In this document: piece by piece, positions 1-14,500 of the stretch | How positions within the stretch are numbered: position 1 is the first letter of the stretch | Layout of the letters: each line of letters opens with the position of its first letter | Assembly (NCBI GenBank): GCA_016748015.1 | Contig: JAAOMT010000786.1 | Coordinates: forward strand, 504,034-568,033 | DNA from: Geosiphon pyriformis | Lineage: Eukaryota; Glomeromycota; Glomeromycetes; Archaeosporales; Geosiphonaceae | DNA length: 64,000 bases | Reading direction: 5' to 3' | Notes under the pieces: model-generated | Told to the model about the DNA's origin: nothing | The model's database searches: none | The model's input: the letters and a program-made list of their open reading frames with translations, nothing else | Made by a program: the position numbers and the translations under genes

Positions 1-296
1 TATAATAAAAATTTTAATACAAATAAAAATTTAGAAAGTAAAAATAAATTTTTGTTTTTGCTATTTATATGTTAAGATAAAATTGTATTTAAAAATATAT
101 TATATTATTATAAAAAGCAATATAATAAAAAAGTTGGTTTAAACTTTTTTAAAACTTTGAAAATATTAATTTATAATATTGTTTTTAAAGTTTAGAAAAA
201 AAACAACTGTAAATAGATAACTTTTTCGAATATTAAAAATAAAAAATATATTAAATAAATTGAAATTTGGACTTTTTTTAAATATAATATATTTAA

Positions 297-502
297 AATT
301 TTAAAATTAATAAATAATTGGTTGAATATTTTTGTTTTTGTTTTCATACTTTTTATTAATATATTTATTTTTTAAAATTGAATAACTAGTTGATTAATAT
401 TATTAACATCTTATTATTTAACTTAAAAAAATTAAGCATATTAATAAAAAATATGAAAACAGAAACAAAAATATTCAATTTATTATTTATTAATTTCAAA
501 AC
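297..502. repeat. Imperfect inverted repeat (foldback or MITE-like)
   Basis: The stretch at about 297-376 reads as the reverse complement of about 425-502 with few mismatches. Both arms contain the words ATTAATAAATAA, TGAATATTTTTGTTT and GTTTTCATA. A spacer of about 48 bp separates them. In DNA this AT-rich, short palindromes arise by chance, but an 80-bp arm that includes its GC-containing words is not trivial. It could be a foldback or MITE-type element. I see no coding sequence and no clear target duplication. Confidence 0.6.
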
Positions 503-1247
503 TTCTTAATATAATCTTATAAATATGCTGACTAAAAAGTATAACTATAGAAAAAATTCATTGTATTAATTTTTTATATATATTAAATTAATCATAAATT
601 TATTTAACATATTATTTTTTTATAAGCTATTAATTCAAATAATTAACAATTTTTTATTTACTATTAAAATAATTTAAGTATTTATTTTAAAATTATTATT
701 ATAATTAATTTAAGTCACTTAAAATTTTTAAAAAGTTATATTTTATGTAAAAATCTAAATTTAAGTTTTTTTTAAATTAAACAATTTATGTATAATAAAT
801 TTTATAATACAATAAAAATTTTTTTATAAATTTAAAATGTAAAATCAATTAATTTTTGTAAAGTTGGTAATTATTTAATTTTCATGTTATTAATTTATAG
901 TATAATAAAATAAATTTTTTAAAAAAAGAGTTGGAAATTATTATTTATAATTAAAACAAAAAATAGTTGTTTAATAAAATTATATTCCAAATATTAAAAC
1001 TTTTAAGCTATTGAAAAAAAGTTTTTTATATATTTTTGAATAATACTATTTTGAATTTCAATATTATTAGTTTTGTAAAAATGGCTAAGATAAATATAAA
1101 TTTGGCAAATTAATAAATTTTTGATAAATTTTAAGTTATATATAATTTAATTATGATATTCGCAAATTATTACAAATTAAATAATTAATAAGAGGAAATC
1201 AAATATAATTAAATAATTAATAATTAGATTATTAATGTAAAATGTGA

Positions 1248-1294
<47 letters not shown>
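1248..1294. repeat. AAT/ATT microsatellite forming a palindrome
   Basis: A run of AAT units switches to a run of ATT units, giving a self-complementary microsatellite of about 45 bp. Confidence 0.85.
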
Positions 1295-1908
1295 ATGCTA
1301 AGTTAATAATAAAAATAAGAAAAAATTTCATGCTAGCTTTTGGTTCAAATTTCAATTGGTAAAACACTTAATATAATAATATTGCCAATATTTAATAATT
1401 ATATAAATTCATTTAATTGCAACCAATATGATGCTTATTTATTACATTTACAGTCCCATTCTTAGTCACAATACCAATAAAACAATTTGAAAAATAATGC
1501 AAATTTTAAGAAATTTGATAAAATGATTATGACGTCGGTATGAAAAGCATATACAAGCAAAATGTGGAGTTTAGATTGTAATGGTGTGGGCTTTGGATTA
1601 ATAGGGACTTTAAATGGCCCCGGATAATTTTTCTGCGGGTATTGCTTGATGGGAGCCTTAATTATGTAAGATCGATTCAATCCATTCGAGTCTCTAAAGT
1701 TAATACCAGAAACTGTGAATTAAAATGTTGATCAACTTTGTTTTATTGCATTTTCATGTGCCAATAATTCAGTCACATGATCATCTTGACTTCAGACCAT
1801 CATATTATCAAGGTATTGAGACACAGCCCTCTCTTCTCATCCTTGTCTTCTCTTTAGGTGTTCTCCACATATTAGACGTTAAAAGACTATTAAAAATCCA
1901 AATAAAAA

Positions 1909-3093
<1,185 letters not shown>

Positions 3094-5502
3094 GAATATA
3101 GATTTGTACCAATTTTTCTGGGACAGTTTATTCCTCTTAGATTGTTCCTTTATATCGTCGTTTTTCGTATTTTTATAAACCATTTTGTCCTCTCATCTTC
3201 TTTATGTTTTATTGTAACATTTGTAATGATACTTTATTTGGTTCCTCACCTCGGAAAGTATTGGTGGTTTTCGAGTATACAAATTTTTTCTCGAATCATA
3301 TAATGTCTCATTTTTAAGACTTATAGGTATAATATATGAATACTAATTATAAATGATTAAATTACTGAGCTGTAAGGAAATGAATTGATTATATGTATGT
3401 AATTACTTGTTATTGTTAAGATCAGATCAATTCATCCAATCTTATTTAATATAACCTGAATGAAAAATTTTGGTTGTCAAAAATTACCAAAATTTTGATG
3501 TAAATTTATTGCAATAAAATTATTTATGCTAATATGTTTGCATAATTAAATCTTAATACTTTTATTATTTGTAAAAATTTTAACAATTTTTTTGGTAATT
3601 AATTTTATAATTCAATACTAATTTTTAAATTGTTTATTTTAAATTATTAAATTTCTGTTTAAATTTTAAATTGTTTATTAATTTTGGAATTTAAAATTAA
3701 GATAAAAACAAAAAGTTATTATTATAATAAATTATTAATAAATTAAAAAAATATGTTTTTAAAATAAATAAAGAATTATTTATTTAATTTTTATAATTAT
3801 TGTTGGTTTTAAAAACAAATAATATTTTAATTTATAATTTTATTTAATTAAAATAATAAGCCATTTAATTACAAATAAATAGTATTTTTTTTCTAATTTT
3901 ATGATCATAATTAAAACAATGAGTAAAAAATTTTTAAACATTATTTTTTTTATAATAACTAATAAAATTTTAATAAAAAAAGTTTTTTTTGTTATTAAAA
4001 TAGCTAAACAAAATATTTTGACAATATTCTTCTTAAATATTAATAATAAAAAACTATATTGAAAACATATTTTTTTATTTTTAATTAGTAATTTTTTTAA
4101 TTAAAGTTTTTTTTAAAAGATATACTAAAATTAGTTTTAATATTGTTTTTATTTTTTCTAAAAACTTTAAAGTTTTTAATAATAAACTAATTAAAAAACC
4201 AATTTTTCTTATTTTTCTTATTATTATTATTATTATTATTTTACAAATAGCCAAAAAAGCCAAAAATATTAAAAAACAATAACAAATATTTGTGTTTACT
4301 ATTATTATACTAAATTTTTTTGTGGTTTTAAATAAAATTTTGGATAAAATTTTTCCAGCAATATTTAGTTTTTTTAATATAAAAAACAATAATAATAACA
4401 TATTTTTTAAAATAAACCAAAGATATTTACCAATTATATTATTAAATATAATATTTTTTGACAAATTATTACTAATTTCAAAAACAAAACAACTTATTAA
4501 GTTACTTAATCTTAAAAATTAGGCTGATTAAATAAAAACCAAATTATTTTTTTTTTGTTTTTTAGTATTGTTTCTAATAATGTTTAAAAAATAATTTTTA
4601 ATTGTTAAAAGTTTTCTGAATAAATAATTTTTATTTTAATACTTAATATTATATTTAAAATCAAATAAATCTTGATTAATTCTTTGTTTTATTTGCTGTT
4701 TGGCTTTGTTAAATTTAAGTTTATTTTAAAAAACAATATCAAGTTGTTTTATATAAACTTTGTTTTTGAGTTTTTTTTAATTGCTATTATTAAAATTGCA
4801 ATTAGTAATTTTTTTTTTTAATTATACTTAAGATTACTAAATCTTTTGTTTTTTTATCTGTTATTGTATTTTATAATATTTATTTAAATATATTTTTTGA
4901 CAATATTAAAAATATTTTTGGTGTTATTATTTTAATTAAGTTAAAGTTTATTAATTTGTAATAATATATTATTGTTTATTTTAAAATTTTTTTTGTTGTT
5001 ATATTTTATAACAAAGCTATTGTTTTTATGACTTTTCTTTTTGCTGTTTTTTTGGCTGTTTTTGTTGTTAATTTGTAATTAAATCTAAATTAAATTCTTT
5101 GAAATTTAAATCTTAAGTTTGGTTTTTTTAATTAAATTTAAATTAATTGGTTTTTTAATTATATTAATTACTATTTTTTTGAATACTTTTTCTGTTTTAT
5201 ATATAAAACTTAAAGATATAATTTGTGTTATTTAAGATAAAATATTTGTTTTTAGTAAAACTATAGATTAATTTTTTCTAGATATAATAATAGTTAAAAC
5301 TAAATATAATTTTAATAATAATATTTATATTAATTATTCTTTAAAAGTATTAATCTGATAATATTAAATTTAATATAAATATAATTATTAAATAATTAAA
5401 TAATATTATTAAGAATAGTAATATATTAATTGTTATTATAAATAAGATGTCTTTTTAAAATAAGTTTTTTTTATAGTTTTAATATTATGCTTTATAAGTA
5501 AG
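3094..5502. other. 3' flank of the Rab gene and AT-rich DNA
   Basis: The first few hundred bases are probably the Rab 3' untranslated region. The rest is AT-rich and low in complexity, with an ATT microsatellite around 4210-4240. Long open frames at 4081-4522 exist on both strands but are dominated by Lys, Ile, Leu, Phe and Asn from homopolymer runs, so I do not call them genes. Confidence 0.7.
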
Positions 5503-5610
5503 GTTCAAATGCTATCTAGTAATATACATTATATAAGTAATTTAAACTAAGTGCAAATTATGCTTTTTTTACACATGACCAGTTACTTAATATAATTAGT
5601 CTAAATTGAG
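5503..5610 (-). repeat. Solitary copy of the LINE 3' tail
   Basis: Read on the minus strand this matches the roughly 115-bp tail that ends every LINE and ORF1-only element here, including the ACATG core and the final CTA(G)ATAGCATTTG-like words. No coding remnant lies upstream of it, only AT-rich DNA. It may be an extremely 5'-truncated insertion or a short tail-only element. Confidence 0.65.
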
Positions 5611-6059
5611 CTTATATTTAATTACATATAAAAAACACATAAATTATATTTAATTGAAGTTATTTAGTTTAATATATTGTATTAAATAATAGTTAAACTA
5701 TATATTAAATTTAATAAAAATAAAAAATAAAAAAAATTTACAAAAACTAAACTAATAAAATAATAAAATAAAAATTAAAGTTGTTTTTGTTTATTAAATA
5801 TATTATTTATTTTAATAAAAATTTAAAAAACAATTGTAAAGTATTTAAACACATAATTTTATTTTTATATTTAATATTGTTATAAAAATTAAAATAATAT
5901 TAAAATTATATTTTAATTTTTATGTAATTTTATAAATATAAAATTAATTACAAAAAATAAAAAAAACTTACCTGTCAAAAATATTGTAAATAATTTAGTA
6001 AAGATAATTTAATTATTGGTCTGAAAGAAGCTTTTTGTAAAGAATGCTATTATGAATAA
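5611..6059. other. AT-rich spacer, nothing recognised
   Basis: Homopolymer-rich AT sequence between two LINE-tail copies. No gene or repeat is recognised. Confidence 0.7.
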
Positions 6060-6111
6060 AAATCAGAACAATCAGAATAATTTTTTTTTTATTACAAATT
6101 TAATAAGTATA

Positions 6112-6220
6112 GTTTAACCACCATTTAGAAATTAGGACCAAACTAAGTGATTCAAGGCTAAATATAATTCACACACTTATTACATGTAACCAGCTACTCA
6201 AGCCAGTTTAGGCTATACTA
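6112..6220 (-). repeat. LINE-type 3' tail of B1
   Basis: Begins exactly at the stop codon of the B1 frame (TAG followed by TATAGCC) and runs to an A-rich end near 6060-6110. It carries the shared GGTTACATGTAATAAGTG-like core. Confidence 0.75.
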
Positions 6221-8318
6221 CATTGATACATCAGAAGAAAACTTACTCAAAAAAGACATTTTTTGAACAATCTTAAATAATGTGGCACTATTATTAACCA
6301 AACCAACCAACCACTTAGCTGTTTTAAAAGCATCAGCTTTTACAGCAGCAGATTTATGTTCCCAAAGAAACATTAAATTAGAAAACATATCATCATTAAA
6401 AGACAACAAACTTACATGAAGACCAGACATATTAATGTTCTCAAAACTATACTTAGCTTTCAGAGCAATTATTTCTTGCTCCAACTTACCAACAGCTTTG
6501 CTAAAGATACTTATGTAAACCAAAACTCTGTTGACTCTAAGACCAAGAGCAGAACTTAAAACTGAATTACCATTAACAAATTGTTTAAAAACTTTGACCA
6601 TAAATTTAATAGGCTTAACAATAAATTCAACCAAAACAAAAAGCTTGGCCAAATCAGATTTCAGAGATGTCAGCTGAGAAAACACCAAAGAATTTACAAC
6701 AGCCACAAAAGGAGCAGAAGCCACCAAAAAAAGAAACTCAGAAAAAACAGATGCCTTTGCATAAGACAAAAAACTGACAAAATGCAGTTTAAATATTTTA
6801 GAAGCCTTAGAAAAAGAAGGTAAAGCAATCTTGCAGTCCACAGCCAGGTGGCCTATCTTTTGATACTGAAAACAACACCAGCAATCAGGAATTTTTTACC
6901 AAATATGGCACTTTCTTAATGTACTAATTTTGACAACAGCAAGATCCAAATCAGCTTGGAAGTCAAATGTAATTAAAGCAAAGCAGAGATAATAACCAGG
7001 ATCAGAAGACTGAAAAATAAAACAAGTCCAACCATCAACCTGAGAAATTATATCACTGATTTCAAAGGCAGTGCAGCCAGAAAGAAAATTAACCAACTTG
7101 GCCTTAAACCTATTATAAGACACAATTGTTTTCTGTTAATTCATGAAGGAAAGGATTCAAACATTATCTTTGTCCACTAAAACTAATCAGTGATTAAGAG
7201 CAAATATGACAGTATCTAAATTCTTAAAGTAAACAACAACATATTGCCAAATACCAGCAGGTCTTGACTGAATACAAGAAATTTTACCAAAAACACCAAG
7301 AACTATCTTAATGTCAACAGTAAATACACCCAAAGACACATTATGCAATACAATAGCAGCAAAAGAGGAGCCAAACTCAGAAACCACCAAAGACTTGGCA
7401 ATTTTAAAAGTGGCAAGGCAAACAGAGCTTGTAAGCTCAACCAAAAATGCAGTATCCAAAGAGTTTTAGGAAGCAAACTCCATACAGAAAAGCCTTATAT
7501 TATTTTTTAAAACAGACTTTGCACCCAAAAACCATGCACAAACTGAAAAACAGTTTTAACATAAGCCAGTTTAATCTTAAAAGTAGCACTAAGTACTAGA
7601 GTAGAGGCAAATTTTTAATGACTAGTAATAGTTTTCCAAGCACCACTAAAAATAGCACCAAAAACCAGAAAAGAGAATGATTCAGTATCCATTTGGTCAG
7701 CTCAGTTCTCAAGAACAGATAACACCACAAGAGATGATTGTTTTGTTTCTAAAACTGGTAATAATCTGCCAAAAGACACCACATTTGGCAACATAGCCAG
7801 TAGTTGATTTTGGCCCATTTTGGATGATGTGCCAGATAATATGACAAAGATTTTATTTGAGATCTCATTTGGAATCACAAAGGGGTTCAGTATAACAATA
7901 GCAAAGACAAGCAACTGCTCCCATTTTTCTGAACTTTTGGTCTTTTTGATCATTTTTTTAAAGAGAAGATGCTAGAAGCACCAAATGTTAAAGCTATAGA
8001 GAGAAATACCAGCTTGTTAACTGGTCTATTATTAAACACTTTTGGGCTCTTAGTAAAAGTGAAGGAAACACTGAAACTAATCCAAATGTGTCTCTTTAAA
8101 GAAACTTTGACTGGTAAAAAACCAGCCAAAGATAGAGAAATTGTTTCAGTAACTACCAAAGACAGCTTTTTATGATTACTAGGTAAAAAAAAAGCTTCTA
8201 AAACGTTCTGCCTAGTTGCTTTTATAACAGAAAGAGCTCTTCTGGTTGAAATTTTATTAGATATCTTAAGAAAAATATTAGGTGCAGCTTTTTTACTCTT
8301 TGCTTTAGTCATGGTCAT
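6218..8318 (-). pseudogene. Broken ORF1-like RNA-binding protein (B1)
   Basis: Starts MTMTKAKSKKAA at 8318 and ends SSDVSM at the stop 6218-6220. It aligns along its whole length with the B2 frame. A one-base difference in an A-run near 7950 shifts the frame (SLKK versus SSKKMVKK in B2). Further stops follow, including TAA after KCHIW near 6894. The middle contains an RRM-like module (AIVLHNVSLGVF ... GIWQYVVVYFK) and a second one (KAKLVNFLSGCTAFEISD), then a zinc-knuckle-like segment CCFQYQKIGHLAVDC near 6830-6880 with Tyr in place of the second Cys. The C-terminal part (6218-6841) is Leu/Val/Ser-rich with coiled-coil character. It is an ORF1-type RNA-binding protein by layout and now non-functional. 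Confidence 0.75.
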
Positions 8319-8345
8319 AAAATTAAGAAGACAAAGAGTTTTTTT

Positions 8346-9596
8346 TATAATAATTATTTTTTTTTTTTTTAAGAATATATATTAAGTTTGTATAAAATTT
8401 ACATTTTTAATTTTTTTAAAAATTATTATTAAAGTTAAATTTGTTAAATTTTTTTAAAATTATGAAATTTATAATAATAAACTATTATTTACTTTAAATT
8501 TTTTTTAATTAAAAAAATAACTGTTTTTTATAATATTTTTATATTTAAATTATTTAATTTTTATTAATTATATTATTAAATTATTTGGTTTTAATTATAA
8601 AAATATATTTTGCTAAATTTTTAATTATATTTAAAATATTTATTAATTAGTTTATTAAATTTATATTCTATTTTCTTATTTTTTATTGATGTTTTAACAA
8701 AATAAAAGTTTTTTATTATTTATAACTCAAAATATTTATGTTTTATAATAAGCATAAATTATGTATTTTTTGTGTATTTTATGTTAAAATTATTAAATAT
8801 AATATTAATTCTAAATTAGTTTTTTAAAAACTTAAGAATTGTTTTATTTAATAAAAATTTTTAATTAAGTTTATTGGCTTTTTAATAATTTTGATTATTT
8901 TTATATTAATTATTAAAAACATAATTATTATAAATTTAGATTTTCAAATCTTGTTTTTAAAAACTTGAATTAAAATTTTTTTAAGATAATTACTAATATA
9001 TTTAAAAAATTTATTAAGTTTAAAATAAGTTTAAAACAATTTTATTATAATAATAATAATATAATTTGTAAATTTAATTTTTTTATTTGCAATAATATAT
9101 TTTTTATTTGAATAATTTTTTAAAACTATTAAGAAAATAAAATAAAATTTATTAAAAAAATTTATTAAAAACTAAATTAATTAATTATACAGCAATTTTA
9201 TTTATATTTAACTTAATATTAAATATTTAAAACCAAATTATTATTATATTAACAAAAATTTAAATTATTATTAAGCATATTATTATTAAATAAATTATTT
9301 ATTTTATATTTTATCAAATTTTTAGCAACTTTTTAATAAAATTAATATTTTTTTTAATTACGAATTTTTTTCTTGATTTTAATATTTAAAAAAAAATACT
9401 TACTAATTTATAAATAAAAAAATTTAATTTAATTAATAAAACAAGTTTAATTATATTAAATTTTAAAAAACCAATTTAAAATCAATTATAAAATTAATAC
9501 TAATAATTAAAAAACAACTTGTAAAAATTTTAAAACCAATTATAAATTTTTATTAAAGTTTTTAAAAAAAAATTTTATATTTTAAAAATTAAAAAA
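8346..9596. other. AT-rich spacer, nothing recognised
   Basis: AT-rich, homopolymer-rich DNA between B1 and L1. No coding signal on either strand. Confidence 0.75.
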
Positions 9597-9731
9597 ACTT
9601 CTTTCTTTCCTTCATCCCAAATTCCTAAAAAAGAGTCTAAAGTTTTTTGAAAGAAGTTTTTTACAATTCAGTATGACAAATCTAAACCCTTTATTCTTGA
9701 CTATAAGATCACTGTTGGTGGTATTGCTGTT

Positions 9732-11531
9732 ATGAAAAAGGCTGCTAAAGTTACTGGTTCTAATAATGGCTTCAAACCTGTTCTTTCAAGGAAAAAGAAG
9801 AGAGATAGTGTTTTAAAAGATAGCTCTGGTGGTAAAATTGTTAGTCCTAAGGTTCAGAACAGTCATTCATAAGGTTCAGAAACTGGTAACACCACTGAGT
9901 CTGATAGCATTGATATGGAGAAGAAATGTTTAGTGGAAGAAACAAGTTTTAATTATGATAAAAGTAGTGCTCTTGCTGAAAAAGATTCTAATTAGACACC
10001 TACTGGTTCAAAGGTTAAAACCAAAAAAGCATTAGGCAAGCCATTAGGTAAGATAAATTTTTTATCAAGCAATGTTGATAATGATATTCTCTTGGACACT
10101 CCATTGGAACTCCTTCTACCTCTCAAAAATCTGGTCAATGTTTCTGTTTGCAAATTCTTTGCTTTGGATATTGGATTAGACAAGGTGGTTGAAAAATCTT
10201 CTCAAGAAAAACTACAAGTAGTTAGGAAGTTATTTTCAAAAATCAATGGTTTTGGGAGGGCCTTTACCCCCTCAAAATTTGCTGGAATCATCAGAGCATT
10301 GTTTACTTCCAAATCAAGCTTGGCACAGACTTCCAAAAAGGCTGAAAAAGCAAAAATCCTGGTAAACACTGATCTCAAGAAGTCTTCTGGGTGCTCAGAT
10401 TGGGCTGTGGTGGTGAAAAAGATTTCTGTTAGAACTTTGGCTGAGGCTGTGTGTGCTGTGCTATCTGAGTTTGGCATAATTAAGTTGATCAAAATGCAAT
10501 TGGTAGGGCTGTGGCAAAAAGCAATAGTTGAATTTAAACAGATTGATTATGCTGACTTGGTCACAGCAAAATAGTCTATCCTAATTGGGAAAGATGCAGT
10601 GCATGTTGCTAGATCTAATATGGACAAAGAAATCTGGAACACAAGAAATATTTACAGAGCTCTTTTGTATACTCTGTCAATGGAGACCAATGCACATGAT
10701 ATTTGGGATTATGTCAATTCAGTGGGTGAGAAAACATGTGCAATTGATCATCATTCTGTAATCTATGCTCAGGCCAGATGTGCCATTGTTTGTTTTGAAT
10801 CAGCTGAATCTTTGAATGTCGTCATGGACACTACTCTAGTTTTGAGAGGTGTGAACTTGTATTGGTTTTATTTGGGTTTTTCTAAATGTGCTAAGTGTGA
10901 GAAAATGGGTTATACATCATTGAGTTGTTCTGTAGGTGAAAATTTCTCTTCCAGAAAATCTTCTAGTAGAGCACTTTCAGATGTGGATAAAAGCAGATTG
11001 GCAGCCATCTATGTCAAGTGTTCAGTTCCTATTGCTTGTCCTGTTACTTTTGGTGGAGTTTCTTAGGCAAAGATTGCTGGTGGATCTTTATTTCCTTTTC
11101 TATCTGTGCATAATGTTTTGGTCAATCCTGACTCCTTTTTGGAGATGAAGCCTACCTTATCTGTTGCAGTTGATATTGAAAAAAGGTTTGCTATTTTGGA
11201 AAGCAGTCTTACCAGTCTCATGGAACAGATTAATGAGTTGGCTAAGAAGTTGGATTCACTTGTGCTGACAGTTTCCCAGCCTAGCCCTAGATGTCAGCTG
11301 CCAGTAATCCCTCCATCACAGAATCAGGTAAGTGATATAATAATGGAAGAGGGGTCAAGTGTGGCCACTAGTGATAAGGCCGCTGCATTTCTGAAATCAT
11401 CTTCTTTTTTGAATATAGTCAAATTTGAAAATATGCTAAAGAGTCTTTTTATTTTAGTTTTGAGTTTATCAGCTTGTCTTGATGGCTTGGTTTTGGCTGG
11501 TAGTGTACACCCCCAATCTCCTTCTCAATGA
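9732..11531 (+). pseudogene. L1 ORF1, RRM/zinc-knuckle protein, broken
   Basis: Starts MKKAAKVTGS. Stops include TAA at codon 47 (9870-9872), TAG near 9993, TAG at 10572-10574 where L5 has TGG, and TAG near 11065. RRM-like module at about 10390-10620 (WAVVVKKISV ... GLWQKAIVEF). A second module follows (RALLYTLSMETNAHDIWDYV). The knuckle CAKCEKMGYTSLSC (about 10888-10930) has Tyr for the zinc-binding His. The C-terminal part after 11106 looks coiled-coil (LESSLTSLMEQINELAKKLD). It ends SPSQ at TGA 11529-11531, overlapping the ORF2 start. ORF1 proteins of this type bind element RNA. Confidence 0.8.
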
Positions 11532-14500
11532 ATGATTTAGTCTGAAAAATTGCAACATGTAATGTTAGAGGCATGAACAATCCTGCAAAGCAGGAAGACA
11601 TTGTGCATTGGCATGTGAAATCTGAGAATATGATCTCAATTGTTACTGAAACAAAGTTGAAATCTGGTTATAGATCTTAGGTTATGAACAAGTTTGATGG
11701 TGTCAGAATTTTTTCATCTGGTTTGGACAAAAAGTTTCTAGAAGCTGGGGTGGCCATTATTATGAACAATTTTTTGGCCTGTCATGTTTCTAAAATTGAA
11801 AAAATTCCTGGTCGGGTTATTTTAGTATGTCTTCTATTCAAAAGTAAAATCTCAGTTACGGTCTTAGGTTTGTATGCTGGTACGTTTTCTGAAACTAGGT
11901 TTGGTCAAGCTTTAGAAGTCAACTCTTTTATTGCAAGGGCTCTGAACTCCAGTACTTTCATGGTCTTAGATGGCAACTTCAATGAGAATGATTCTAAGAA
12001 AAGTGCAAGTTTCAGGTTTTGTTTGGATTTGAGTTTAGCTAACTTGTTTAACACTCATCTGTTGGTCAGGGCTCCTACATAGAACAATTTGAGAGGTGTC
12101 GAAAAAACAATTGATTACATTTTTGTCAATAATAGTTTGTTTTCAGTGGTTGCTGATCAGATTGTCATTTCTGTTTCTGATTATTTTGACACTAATCACA
12201 AAGCTGTTATGGTGTCTGTTGGTCTGGGTGGGCTTTTAGATGTACATTTAAATGGTTTGCACAAGCAAGCTAATAAGAATTGATGAAAGTTCAAGATTGC
12301 AGATGCAGATAGTCCTAAATGAACTCGTTTTAAAAAGTGTTCTTTGGTCAGATTTTCTTCTATGATTAGGGAGTTTTTAGTCATTAGTGCTAATGGAAAT
12401 TTCGATTCTATGTAGTCCTTGTTAGTGAAAATGTTGGTCAATTTAGCAGATAAAACATTCTCTAGACATCGGTTTTGTGAAGTCAAATGTTCTTCCAACA
12501 AACAATCTTCTAATTTTTTTAAGCTAGAACTGCTGGTTGCTAAAGTGGTGAAGTCTCTTCAGTTTGGTAATACTTCTAAGTCTAGTTCTCTTCTCAATAC
12601 TTGGTTGAATGCTAATGAAAATAAGGCTCTTAAAGTTCAAAACATGTTGAATAGTAGTGTTAGCAGTGCAGATATTTTTGCCTGTCTGTTCAGATTTAGA
12701 AAAAGTTACTATTGTTCCAAAATGCATAAAGTTAAAGCTGCTAAAGCTGCTACAATTAGACATGCTATTAATAAGAGAATGGAAAATTTTTGCATAGACA
12801 AAGGCAGCATGATCAGAAGTATTTTAGATAAACTTTTTTACAAGATGGTTTTTGACCATTTGGTAGTAAATAGTGAACTTGTTTTGGATTCCAGCAAAGT
12901 TAAATCCAAAGTTGATGTGATAATGGAAGAGTGGACCAGAAAACAATCAGCATCTACACTCCTCTTTATTCTTTGGGATCATTAGTATGCCCCTTTGCAA
13001 TATATGGATAATGATGCTTTCTCTAGTATCATGGATGTTATTAGTTTTAACAAGCTTTCTTAGGTTGCCAGATGGGAAGACTGCTGGTCTTAGTAGTATT
13101 CCTAATAAATTGTGGAAACACTGTGATAAGATCATTCTCAGAAGTTTGTTGGATTTTCTGAATTTATGCCTAAAGATGGACAAGATTCCAGTTTTGTGGA
13201 GGAGAGCATGAGTCTTTATAATATCTAAACCTTATGATTAAGATGGTGTTCTAACAAACACTCACCCTATTGCTCTATTAGAAACTGCTTGCAAGATCAT
13301 TTCTAAGATCCTCTCAGATCAAATTTCTCTTGTTTGCAGTAAGTTTGGTGTGTTGTGTGAGGATAATTTTTCTATTCTTCGAGGTACCTCTATACAGTCT
13401 TCTATTTTTGCTGTTGGCTCAGTTATGGAAGATGCTTTGGAAAAAGGCAAAGAGATTTGGTTAGTTTTGCAAGATATGTGTAAGACATATGACTCAGTTG
13501 GCTGGCACCATTTGGAGACTAGTTTGTGGCACATTAAAATATGTGGCAGGTTTATTGAATTTTTTGGTGGAATTCATAAAGATAGATTGAACTATGTTAT
13601 AACAGATTTTGGTCTTTCAGATGGTTACCAAGTACTGAATGGTCTTAATCAAAGCAAAGTGTTCTCTCTTTTTTTTTGGCAAATCTTCTATAACCTCTTG
13701 CTGTGTGAAATTAAGAGACAGGAGAGCATATATGGTTATCGAATTAATACCAAGTATGTGGCCAAATTAGACAGGATAAACAATATGGGTGGAATGACTT
13801 TTTTCTTTGCAGCTGGTGTTTTTGTCGACAATACTATCTTGGTTGGGAGTAGTCAAGCTGCCACACAATTTATATTGGACATTGCTAGTGAGTTCTTTGC
13901 AATTAATAATATTTCAATTAATAATGACAAAATGGTGGCCATTTCCATCAACCAAAGGGTTCAAAAAGCTGTTTTCAAAATCAGTGGGTTGCCTATTTTG
14001 ATTGCTAAACATGATGTGTCTCATAAATACTTGGGTATATTCTTGTTGACTGATGGTTTATCCAAGCCCAGCTTGGCTAAAGCTTAGTCTGATGTCAAGT
14101 TCTTTTCCAATATGGTGTTTTGTAAAGCTATTTTAGACAAACAATTTGTGTATTTGGTGTTGGCAGTCCTTCAGCTCATTGTTAGCTATCATACTCAATT
14201 TAGTTTTGTGTCTTTTGCTGTTTGTCAGTGCTAGAATAGTCTAGTTAGAAAGGACTTCAAGTTAAAGGCTGGTTTGTTTCAAGATTTTCCAAATGAGGTG
14301 CTCTATTATCCTTTGTTTTATGGTCTAAAGATGTTCGAACAAGTTCAAGCTGAAAGAAAGTTTACTTCTGTTATGAGTTTTTCTAATTCTTCTGGGATTG
14401 TTGATTGGCTTTTTGAGCACCAATTTCTGGATTTGCAGATTTTGGGTTGGGCCCCTCTTAATTCTTTGCAGTTTCCTGTAAGGCTGCATGTTGGTCTTTC

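Larger units (their letters stand above)
1..1450. other. AT-rich intergenic DNA, no gene seen
   Basis: Very AT-rich sequence without a convincing open reading frame. The only structures I could pick out are an inverted repeat near 297-502 and a trinucleotide repeat near 1248-1294, listed separately. Confidence 0.8.
6060..8345 (-). mobile_element. ORF1-only LINE-like element, copy B1
   Basis: About 2.3 kb, read on the minus strand. It has a short 5' leader sharing the words TTTGTCT and TTAATTTTATGACC with copy B2, then one long broken reading frame, then the shared LINE 3' tail and an A-rich end. No endonuclease or reverse transcriptase sequence lies between the frame and the tail. B2 has the same layout, which argues against a chance internal deletion. 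Confidence 0.8.

Noticed and set aside
4081-4522. Overlapping open frames on both strands of 76-127 codons
   Set aside because: Composition is dominated by Lys, Ile, Leu, Phe and Asn from AT homopolymers and an ATT microsatellite. There is no motif or homologue, and both strands are open equally.
12196-12501. Many antisense open frames inside LINE copies (for example on the minus strand of L1)
   Set aside because: They are shadows of the coding strand, with no own motif and no conservation between copies.
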